Made by a program: the position numbers and the translations under genes
Shown here: piece by piece, positions 16,434 to 22,253 of the stretch
Layout: each line of letters begins with the position of its first letter
Numbering within the stretch: position 1 is the stretch's first letter
Assembly: GCA_040756415.1 (NCBI GenBank)
Contig: JBFLYZ010000040.1
Location: 1-33,550, forward strand
DNA: 33,550 nucleotides
DNA from: JBFLYZ01 sp040756415
GTDB lineage: Bacteria > Bacteroidota > Bacteroidia > JADZBD01
Reading direction: 5' to 3'
The notes under the pieces: model-generated
The model's input: only the letters and a program-made list of their open reading frames with translations
Database searches by the model: none
What the model was told of the DNA's origin: nothing

Positions 16434-16870
16434 TTAGCTGACGGGCTCATGTGTTGATGTGCTGATGTGCCGATGAGTTGATGTGCTGATGAGTTGATGT
16501 GCTGATGAGTTGATGTACTGATGAGTTGATGTGCTGATGAGTTGATGTACTGATGAGTTGATGTACTGATGAGTTGATGTGCTGATGAGTTGATGTACTG
16601 ATGAGTTGATGTGCTGATGAGTTGATGTGCTGATGAGTTGATGTGCCGATGAATTGATGTACTGCTGAGTTGATGTGCTGATGAGTTGATGTACTGATGA
16701 GTTGATGTGCTGATGAGTTGATGTGCCGATGAGTTGATGTACTGATGAATTGACGAGTTGATCGATCGATTGATGTATTGATGAGCTGATGTGCTGATTA
16801 GCGAGGTGCCGGTATGCTGCGTGAATTTGCAGAGATGCGGATACCTGGCCGTGCAGATGCGGGGTTTCAT
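16430..16870 (-). other. repeat-derived open reading frame (146 aa), coding status doubtful
   Basis: The frame reads through the left minisatellite and would give repeats of 16 residues such as SAHQLISTSTHQYINS (Ser/Thr/His/Gln/Asn-rich, no hydrophobic segment). Because a 16-bp unit is 1 mod 3, all three minus-strand frames read the same 48-bp cycle, and none contains a stop, so openness alone is weak evidence. What is notable is that its ATG overlaps the four-helix-bundle stop as ATGA and its TGA overlaps the glycosyltransferase ATG in the same way. It could be a translated linker gene or chance. I lean to non-coding or unselected. Confidence 0.3.
16449..16760. repeat. left 16-bp minisatellite (8-bp half-units), about 18 full copies
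   Basis: On the plus strand, 39 consecutive 8-mers of form ATGNNNTG or close variants run without a phase slip. From 16465 to 16752 they alternate ATGTGCTG (or ATGTACTG, ATGTGCCG) with ATGAGTTG (or ATGAATTG), giving 18 units of 16 bp. Variation is concentrated at the G/A and T/C positions of the first half-unit. Degenerate copies continue to about 16800. Unit RC shares 12 of 16 positions with one unit type of the right array, in inverted orientation. The array begins 15 nt upstream of the glycosyltransferase start. From 16800 to 16866 there is unique sequence with no recognisable feature. Confidence 0.95.
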
Positions 16871-17217
16871 TGCTTTCTGGAACTGGATATGATCTTCCCG
16901 AGAACCTTCAGAATGCTTTTGATCTGCGCAAGCAGCTCATCGCAATCGGGATAGCTTTTGGCATTCTTGCAGAGCAGCAGCCAGTACTCGGTTTCTTCGG
17001 CTTCTTTTGCAGCGATCTTGAGTTTATGGATAAAATCCCTTTTGCTTTCAGCGTTCTGCGCTTCCCTGACATTTGCTCCGATGGAGGTACCGCAGCAGAA
17101 AAGCTGGTTGGCCATGTTGTACTTTCTTTTGCTTTCCAGTAACTCGGTGTATTCAATAATTGCCAATGAGAAAGCAAAGGTCAGATCAACTATAAGGTTT
17201 TTTTTACCCTCTTCCAT
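16867..17217 (-). CDS. four-helix-bundle protein, 23S rRNA intervening-sequence (IVP)/Avd-like family
   Basis: 116-aa helical protein of the family first found inside 23S rRNA intervening sequences and structurally related to the Avd accessory protein of diversity-generating retroelements. Family landmarks are NLIVDLTFAFSLAIIEYTELL at the N-terminus (helix 1), LFCCGTSIGANVREAQNAES (39-58), KRDFIHKLKIAAKEAEET (59-76) and YWLLLC (78-83). Stand-alone genes are frequent in Bacteroidota but their function is unknown. The family's positively charged surface suggests nucleic-acid binding. Here the gene is bracketed by two inverted-related 16-bp minisatellites, one ending 3 nt before its start and one beginning downstream of its stop. 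No reverse transcriptase or rRNA sequence is nearby. Confidence 0.88.
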   Translation of the reverse strand: MEEGKKNLIVDLTFAFSLAIIEYTELLESKRKYNMANQLFCCGTSIGANVREAQNAESKRDFIHKLKIAAKEAEETEYWLLLCKNAKSYPDCDELLAQIKSILKVLGKIISSSRKQ

Positions 17218-17220
17218 TCA

Positions 17221-17589
17221 TTTAATCACTTATTCATTTAATCAGCACACCAGTCAATCAGTCAATCCGCACATCGGTTAATCAGCACATCGGTCAATCC
17301 GCACATCGGTTAATCAGCACATCGGTCAATCCGCACATCAGTCAATCCGCACATCGGTTAATCTGCACATCGGTCAATCCGCACATCGGTCAATCCGCAC
17401 ATCAGTCAATCCGCACATCGGTCAATCCGCACATCAGTCAATCCGCACATCGGTCAATCCGCACATCAGTCAATCCGCACATCAGTCAATCCGCACATCG
17501 GTCAATCCGCACATCAGTCAATCCGCACATCAGTCAATCAGTCAATCCGCACATCGGTTAATCAGTACAATCAGCATATCAGTCAATCA
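17221..17589. repeat. right 16-bp minisatellite (8-bp half-units), about 18 full copies
   Basis: Plus strand: 17 contiguous 16-mers of type GTCAATCCGCACATCG (17261-17532), an 8-bp half unit GTCAATCA (17533-17540), one more 16-mer (17541-17556), then degenerate copies to 17589. Variants are GTCAATCC versus GTTAATCA or GTTAATCT in the first half and CACATCG versus CACATCA in the second. Degenerate half-units (17221-17260) also lead in from the four-helix-bundle start codon. The last TCA of the array is the recR stop codon on the minus strand. It thus forms the whole recR-to-four-helix-bundle intergenic region and the leader of the latter gene. No spacers are present, so it is not CRISPR. Confidence 0.95.
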
Positions 17590-18207
17590 TTTCGCAGAAA
17601 TAGAATTCTCGTAAGGTATGCGGTTCGTAATGGAACGCCCCAGCGTTATCTCGTCTGCGTATTCCAGTTCATCACCCACAGCGATTCCCCTCGCTATGGT
17701 GCTGATGGAAACAGGAAATTCCTTCAGTCGCTTATAGATGTAAAAATTGGTGGTGTCACCTTCCATGGTGGTCGATAACGCCATGATGACCTCTTTTATT
17801 GTACCCGTTTTGATCTTCTCCACCAGGCTTTCGATGTTCAGGTCACCGGGGCCTATGCCATCCATGGGGGAGATAATGCCTCCCAGCACGTGGTAAACGC
17901 CCTTGAACTGCTGGGTGTTCTCGATGGCCATCACATCGCGTATATCTTCCACCACGCAAACCACCGAGCGGTCGCGCTTTTCGCTGGAGCAGATATCGCA
18001 GGTCTCCTTGTCGGAAACATTGTGGCAAGTGCCGCAGTACCGGAGCTCATTGCGCAGGCGGATAAAGGCGGTGCCGAACCGTTCCACTTCCTTCTCGTCC
18101 TGCTTCATCAGGTGAAGCACGAAACGCAGGGCTGTTTTCCTGCCCACACCGGGCAGTCTGGCGAATTCGTTCACCGCGTCCTCAATAAGTCTGGATGGGA
18201 AATTCAT
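17587..18207 (-). CDS. recR: recombination mediator RecR
   Basis: RecR works with RecO (and RecF) to load RecA on SSB-coated gapped DNA. Visible are the helix-hairpin-helix ARLPGVGRKTALRF near the N-terminus, the Cys4 zinc finger CGTCHNVSDKETCDIC, and a Toprim domain with VVEDIRDVMAIE and GGIISPMDGIGP. The Walker-B-like C-terminal IARGIAVGDELEYAD follows. Two ATG codons stand in tandem (18210 and 18207); I take the second because homologues start MNFPSKLIE. A TATTTTTG element sits directly upstream. The stop codon is formed by the edge of the right minisatellite, so the C-terminal residues ENSISAK could have been affected by its arrival. Confidence 0.93.
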   Translation of the reverse strand: MNFPSRLIEDAVNEFARLPGVGRKTALRFVLHLMKQDEKEVERFGTAFIRLRNELRYCGTCHNVSDKETCDICSSEKRDRSVVCVVEDIRDVMAIENTQQFKGVYHVLGGIISPMDGIGPGDLNIESLVEKIKTGTIKEVIMALSTTMEGDTTNFYIYKRLKEFPVSISTIARGIAVGDELEYADEITLGRSITNRIPYENSISAK

Positions 18208-18212
18208 CATTG

Positions 18213-18220
18213 CAAAAATA
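18213..18220 (-). promoter_or_regulatory. predicted -7 element for recR
   Basis: Minus strand TATTTTTG, exact TAnnTTTG, ending 2 nt before the first of two tandem ATGs. If used, the transcript starts at about the start codon (leaderless). No TTG occurs at -33 spacing, so it may be chance. Confidence 0.35.
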
Positions 18221-18282
18221 GCAATAATGCGCTTAGGACATTCCTTGTTTGTTTGGTAAACCGGCTTTGCCTGAAAGGAAGA

Positions 18283-18765
18283 TCAATACTTGCTGTAGGT
18301 GATCTTGAACACCACGCGCTCGTTCAGCCTGGCAGCTTTTTCGGTAGGCTTGCCATCACCGGTGGTATCGTTCAGAAGGGGCATGGTCATGCCGTATCCC
18401 ACCGTGCTGAGGCGGCTCTTGTCTATGGATTTTTTAACCAGATAATCCCGGATGGCATCCGCGGCATTCTGCGAGGGATTGCACTTCTTGCATCCCTTGC
18501 AGGGCTTGCCCTCGTGCACCCCGATCTCCATTTTAATGTAGGGCCTGCTTTTCAGCATCAGGTAAAGCGAATCGAGGGTTTTCTGCCCGCTGCTCACTTC
18601 CGTCTGGCAATCGCCACCGCCAAACCCGATGTTATAGCGGGTCATGGTCGCGCCAACGATGAACTCCTTATCGCTGGGCTTGAAAGTAGGTTCATCCTGG
18701 AACCCGAAGGAGGCCAGGCCGATGAAGCCCGCTGCCGGCAAGAGATAAGAAAAAACGTTTCGCAT
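18283..18765 (-). CDS. divergent OmpA-domain protein with Cys cluster
   Basis: 160-aa protein with an N-terminal hydrophobic segment (MRNVFSYLLPAAGFIGLASF) that looks like a signal peptide or anchor. The rest aligns by eye with the OmpA C-terminal domain: TLDSLYLMLKSRPYIKMEIGVH, AADAIRDYLVKKSIDKSRLSTVGYGMTMP and RLNERVVFKI. The peptidoglycan-binding residues are not conserved. The canonical GHTD loop reads GVHE, and the Asn/Arg helix is replaced around GKPCKGCKKCNPSQNAAD, which holds Cys89, Cys92 and Cys95; a further Cys is at 53. It starts 3 nt after the stop of the T9SS cargo gene, so the two form one unit. Binding to meso-DAP as in OmpA is therefore doubtful; a metal or disulfide site is possible. 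Confidence 0.75.
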   Translation of the reverse strand: MRNVFSYLLPAAGFIGLASFGFQDEPTFKPSDKEFIVGATMTRYNIGFGGGDCQTEVSSGQKTLDSLYLMLKSRPYIKMEIGVHEGKPCKGCKKCNPSQNAADAIRDYLVKKSIDKSRLSTVGYGMTMPLLNDTTGDGKPTEKAARLNERVVFKITYSKY

Positions 18766-18768
18766 ACG

Positions 18769-19431
18769 CTATTCGATGATAGTGAACTTCTGCACCAGGG
18801 TTTCCTTGTTGCCGGTCAGCACTTTGGCAAAATAGATGCCGCTTTTCAGCTCGCCTTCGCGAATCACCACCTGCTGGCTTCCCGGCACCAGGGTATAGCT
18901 CCTCACTTTCTGGCCCACCAGATCGTATATTTCCATGACGCAGCTCTGCGAAGCAGAATACCTGAAATATATATTGCCTGAGGAGGGATTGGGATATACA
19001 TCCAGCGACAGGCTGTTCTTTACCTCCGGCACGCTCACGAACTGGGATACGGTAAAGGTGTGGTTCACGTTGGTGGGCATGGGCGGGCTGTACATGCTGC
19101 AGGTGGGCTGTGCCTGCGCATAGCTGGCAAAGACGTAAACCGTGTAGGTGCCGGCCGGAAGCTGCCCTACATTGACCGTATCGGTCTTGGTACAGATAAT
19201 GGATAGCATGCCCAGGCACTGGTACATATAGATCTGTATCTGGTTGCCGGTGATGTTGACCGTAAACGAATCGGAAATGCAGTTATAGGGCCATTGGCTG
19301 TCAATAATGATGCCCACCTGGTCGTTGGTGGTGGGTGCCACAGGCGTATGGTTGATACCTGTGATGGGTTGGGCGCCTGCAAAAAAGGCACAGGAAAGTG
19401 CGAGGGTAAGAGCGAGTAAATACTTTTTCAT
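18769..19431 (-). CDS. secreted protein with T9SS type-A C-terminal sorting domain
   Basis: 220 aa. Signal peptide MKKYLLALTLALSCAFFAGA, cleavage before QPITG. A central region of about 120 residues with beta-rich, Cys-containing sequence is of unknown function. Last about 75 residues form a type-A sorting domain: LDVYPNPSSGNIYFRYS, then MEIYDLVGQKVRSY, ending LKSGIYFAKVLTGNKETLVQKF. The frame is open 67 codons further upstream, but I place the start at 19431 because the signal peptide begins there and the upstream part is unlike any protein and runs past the predicted promoter. It should be exported by Sec, then moved over the outer membrane by T9SS. Followed 3 nt later by the divergent OmpA-domain gene. 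Confidence 0.85.
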   Translation of the reverse strand: MKKYLLALTLALSCAFFAGAQPITGINHTPVAPTTNDQVGIIIDSQWPYNCISDSFTVNITGNQIQIYMYQCLGMLSIICTKTDTVNVGQLPAGTYTVYVFASYAQAQPTCSMYSPPMPTNVNHTFTVSQFVSVPEVKNSLSLDVYPNPSSGNIYFRYSASQSCVMEIYDLVGQKVRSYTLVPGSQQVVIREGELKSGIYFAKVLTGNKETLVQKFTIIE

Positions 19432-19451
19432 GAGAAGGGGTTTTAATGATC

Positions 19452-19459
19452 CAAAATTA
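19452..19459 (-). promoter_or_regulatory. predicted -7 element for the T9SS cargo / OmpA-like pair
   Basis: Minus strand TAATTTTG, exact TAnnTTTG, giving a leader of about 17 nt to the ATG at 19431. A T-rich tract lies upstream, but no TTG at 19-21 nt. It supports the shorter start for the cargo gene. Confidence 0.45.
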
Positions 19460-19501
19460 CAAAAATCTTTCCAAAAAAATGAACACCTATCACCGCTGCG
19501 T

Positions 19502-21082
19502 TCATAGCTCGGAGGTAAAATGAAACCCGATATCGGGGTTCTTTTCCTGAGCCATCTGCAGGGCCCACTGGCTTTCTGCCAGGAACACGGGGCGCCCATC
19601 CTTATCGGTGGCCATGTGGTGGATCTTTTCATCGATAAAGGTTTCCAGCTTTTTCTTGTCGGACGAAGTGATCCAGCAGGCCTTGTACAGGTCCAGGTTC
19701 TCGAATGAGCAGGAGGCCTGGTACTCGCTCTTCAGCCGGTGCTGTATGACCTCGAACTGCAGGGCTCCCACCGTGCCCAGTATCCTGCGGTTGTTGTTCT
19801 TTTTGGTAAAAAGCTGCGCCACGCCTTCATCGGTAAGCTGCTCCAGCCCTTTCTGCAATTGCTTGGTCTTCATCGGATCGGTGTTGACCACGTATTTGAA
19901 CAGCTCCGGTGAGAAGCGGGGAATGCCTTTGAAGTGCAGTTTTTCGCCCTCGGTGAGCGAATCGCCTATCTTGAACACGCCCGAATCGTACAAGCCCACG
20001 ATATCGCCCGGGTAAGCCGTATCGATCACGCTTTTTTCCTGGGCCATAAAGGCCGTGGGATTGGAGAATTTCAATTGGCGGCCCTCGCGCACATGGTAAT
20101 AGTTGCGGTTACGCTCGAACGTGCCCGAGCAGATGCGGAAGAAAGCGATGCGGTCGCGGTGCTTGGGATCGAGGTTGGCGTGTATCTTGAACACGAAGCC
20201 GCTCAGCTTGCTTTCGCCAGGCTCCACCTTCCTTTCCTCCGTTTCGCGGGGCAGGGGAGAGGGGGCTATATCGATGAAGCAGTCGAGCAGCTCGCGCACG
20301 CCAAAATTGTTGACCGCGCTGCCGAAAAATACGGGCGAGATATTCGCCTTCAGGTATTCGTTCTTGTCGAACCGGTCGTACACTCCGTCTATCAGCTCCA
20401 CATCGTGGTGCAGCTCGCTGGCGAAATCCTCGCCAATGTATTTTTCGATCTCCCTGTCGTTGAGGTCATTGATCACCACCGTTTCATCGCTCAGGGTCTG
20501 CTTGCTGGGCTCGAACAGGATAAGGTTCTTCTCATACAGGCTGTACACGCCCTTGAAGCGTTTGCCCATGCCTATGGGCCAGCTCAGGGGCCGTACCCGT
20601 ATCTTCAGCTCTTTCTCGATCTCGTCCAGCAGGTCGAAGGGATTGCGGCCCTCGCGGTCCAGCTTGTTGATGAACACGATCACGGGTGTATGACGCATGC
20701 GGCAAACCTCCAGGAGCTTGCGCGTTTGCGGCTCCACTCCTTTCACGCAGTCGATCACCATGATCACGCTGTCGACAGCGGTGAGGGTACGGTAAGTATC
20801 TTCCGCAAAATCCTCGTGGCCGGGCGTGTCGAGTATGTTCACCTTGATCCCCTTGTAATCGAATGCCATCACCGAGGTGGAAACGGAAATACCCCTTTGC
20901 CGCTCGATCTCCATGAAATCGGAGGTGGCGTGCTTGCGTATCTTGTTCGACTTCACCGCGCCTGCGCTTTGGATAGCGCCCCCGAAAAGCAGGAGCTTCT
21001 CGGTCAGCGTGGTCTTGCCCGCGTCAGGATGCGAGATGATGCCGAAAGTGCGCCTGCGTTGTATCTCTGCCGTGTTGCTCAT
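19502..21082 (-). CDS. prfC: peptide chain release factor 3
   Basis: 526-aa translational GTPase that recycles RF1/RF2 from the ribosome. G-domain motifs are G1 SHPDAGKTT (17-25), G2 ERQRGISVS, G3 DTPGHEDF and G4 NKLDREGR. RF3-specific features follow, including WPIGMGKRFKGVY after the G domain, the domain II HANLDPKHRDRIAF, and the C-terminal QFEVIQHRLKSEY. Length is that of standard RF3 and shorter than EF-G, which rules out EF-G. The 5' leader carries a 33-nt hairpin between the predicted promoter and the ATG. It stands as its own transcription unit, 71 nt upstream of the next gene's start. Confidence 0.96.
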   Translation of the reverse strand: MSNTAEIQRRRTFGIISHPDAGKTTLTEKLLLFGGAIQSAGAVKSNKIRKHATSDFMEIERQRGISVSTSVMAFDYKGIKVNILDTPGHEDFAEDTYRTLTAVDSVIMVIDCVKGVEPQTRKLLEVCRMRHTPVIVFINKLDREGRNPFDLLDEIEKELKIRVRPLSWPIGMGKRFKGVYSLYEKNLILFEPSKQTLSDETVVINDLNDREIEKYIGEDFASELHHDVELIDGVYDRFDKNEYLKANISPVFFGSAVNNFGVRELLDCFIDIAPSPLPRETEERKVEPGESKLSGFVFKIHANLDPKHRDRIAFFRICSGTFERNRNYYHVREGRQLKFSNPTAFMAQEKSVIDTAYPGDIVGLYDSGVFKIGDSLTEGEKLHFKGIPRFSPELFKYVVNTDPMKTKQLQKGLEQLTDEGVAQLFTKKNNNRRILGTVGALQFEVIQHRLKSEYQASCSFENLDLYKACWITSSDKKKLETFIDEKIHHMATDKDGRPVFLAESQWALQMAQEKNPDIGFHFTSEL

Positions 21083-21089
21083 AAAAACA

Positions 21090-21122
21090 GCCCGCCCATA
21101 CCCAAAACGGTATGAAGCGGGC
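21090..21122 (-). promoter_or_regulatory. stem-loop in the prfC 5' leader
   Basis: Inverted repeat GCCCGC / GCGGGC (6 bp) enclosing a second 6-bp stem CATACC / GGTATG, separated by a 1 x 2 internal loop and closed by a 6-nt loop. In the prfC RNA it is followed by UGUUUUU directly before the AUG. The predicted transcript start (from TATTTTTG at 21126-21133) coincides with its 5' foot. It could stabilise the 5' end, act as an attenuator, or gate initiation. Confidence 0.6.
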
Positions 21123-21125
21123 CGG

Positions 21126-21133
21126 CAAAAATA
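21126..21133 (-). promoter_or_regulatory. predicted -7 element for prfC
   Basis: Minus strand TATTTTTG, exact TAnnTTTG. At the expected -33 distance there is CTG rather than TTG. Leader to the ATG at 21082 would be about 40 nt and almost wholly occupied by the stem-loop. Confidence 0.45.
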
Positions 21134-21185
21134 GGATTTTTAACCGTGCTGCAGAGGCAGCTTTCGTTTTATCGCCCTTGCGCGC

Positions 21186-22136
21186 TCAGTTCAATGCGTC
21201 CAACCGGGTTTTAAAATCGGCTGTGCTCATTTCAGTTAGAGTGAAATTTACGTTGGTATTGCTGGTGATCGTGACAGGCTGGAAACAGGCGAACAGCTTA
21301 CCATCCCTCACCCCCATTATTACTGCGGTGCATTGAAATCCCAGAGGCGCATAAATATACTGGAAGGAGTTATTGTCCAAATAGAGGTGGATCCCGGCAT
21401 TCTGGTTAGTGAATATCAGCCAGGCGTCTATTTGGTAATTAAAGGCGCTCAGGTTCGAGCTTGAGCTTAAGGTCAGCGTGGTTTGAGGGAAGGAGGCGAA
21501 AGGGTAGGGGTTATCGCAGTTCGACCAGGTGCCGTTGCTATTGAGACCGTAAAGGTTGTAAACGTAACTGTTCATGCTGGGATACAGGGTATCGTAAGGC
21601 GCGGGTACCCACTCATAGCCGGCTTCCATGCTATCGGGAACGGCAACAAAGGCGGTCATGCCCGAATCCACCCCCCCGGTCAGGGAGGCGGGCTGACCGA
21701 TCACGATCTTTTTACCGGGCGCAAGCACCAGCCCTGCGTTGTTCTGCTCCGCCTTAATAAAGAATTGCCCGCCCGAATTCAGAGGCCCGCTGGCCGTTGA
21801 GGTCGGCATCTGTGAAAAGAGCATGTCGCTTTTCTTGTATATGTCCTGGAAGCGGACGGTCACGCTGCCGCTTACGGGATTGCCTGACGGATCGGTAAAG
21901 GCGTTTGCGGGTACCGTTACCGTTGTGCCCTGCGGAGTTGAAAACGTTCCGCCAGTTGTAGCATTAACCGCATAGCTCCATATAGCCGGCCTGTTCTGGT
22001 CGTAAAAGTCCTGCATGGAAGCGTACTGGCCGCTGACATGGCCTTTGCCGGGAGTAAGCGCGTCTTCTTTTTGACAGCCGGTGAACGAAAGGGCAAGTGC
22101 TGCGGCAAGCCACGCCATAATGATGAGCTTTCTCAT
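21186..22136 (-). CDS. putative lipoprotein, unknown function
   Basis: 316 aa. Lipoprotein signal peptide with lipobox SFTGC, lipidated Cys21, followed by QKED. The section at about 62-140 has the pattern of a ZU5-like beta domain common in Bacteroidota surface lipoproteins: GGTFSTPQGTTVTVPANAF, GNPVSGSVTVRFQDIYKKSDM, then GGQFFIKAEQN. The remainder is Ser/Asn/Tyr-rich with WVPAPYDTLYPS and several aromatic beta-strand-like stretches. No enzyme motif is visible. It is transcribed away from the deiminase-like gene over a 117-nt divergent intergenic region. Specific function not recognised. Confidence 0.75.
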   Translation of the reverse strand: MRKLIIMAWLAAALALSFTGCQKEDALTPGKGHVSGQYASMQDFYDQNRPAIWSYAVNATTGGTFSTPQGTTVTVPANAFTDPSGNPVSGSVTVRFQDIYKKSDMLFSQMPTSTASGPLNSGGQFFIKAEQNNAGLVLAPGKKIVIGQPASLTGGVDSGMTAFVAVPDSMEAGYEWVPAPYDTLYPSMNSYVYNLYGLNSNGTWSNCDNPYPFASFPQTTLTLSSSSNLSAFNYQIDAWLIFTNQNAGIHLYLDNNSFQYIYAPLGFQCTAVIMGVRDGKLFACFQPVTITSNTNVNFTLTEMSTADFKTRLDALN

Positions 22137-22165
22137 GGTTTTGAGGTGTTAGGTTTAGCGGGCGC

Positions 22166-22181
22166 CCTGCATTAACGCAGG
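22166..22181. repeat. 16-bp near-palindrome between divergent genes
   Basis: CCTGCATTAACGCAGG: the two 5-bp arms are perfect inverted repeats and the centre TTAA is self-complementary; only positions 6 and 11 break the symmetry. It lies between the lipoprotein start (22136) and the deiminase start (22254), a place suited to an operator or a small hairpin in the lipoprotein leader. No regulator gene is adjacent. Confidence 0.35.
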
Positions 22182-22253
22182 AAGCGCGTAAATATTGCGT
22201 CAGCACGATTTTTAGGAAAATTTCATACCTTCACCAGACCAAACCCTCTTCTC

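Noticed and set aside
16449..17589. CRISPR array
   Set aside because: The arrays are contiguous 16-bp tandem units with no unique spacers, repeats are too short, and there are no cas genes in the window.
16434..17589. Diversity-generating retroelement or retron
   Set aside because: The four-helix-bundle protein is Avd-like, but there is no reverse transcriptase and no template/variable repeat pair with adenine-specific changes in the window.
19432..19632. N-terminal extension of the T9SS cargo protein
   Set aside because: A clear signal peptide begins at 19431, the extension crosses the predicted promoter and overlaps the end of prfC.
21148..21161. Terminator between the lipoprotein gene and prfC (GCTGC-AGAG-GCAGC)
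   Set aside because: The 5-bp stem has a T-rich tail only on the plus strand, where no gene ends; on the minus strand no T-run follows.
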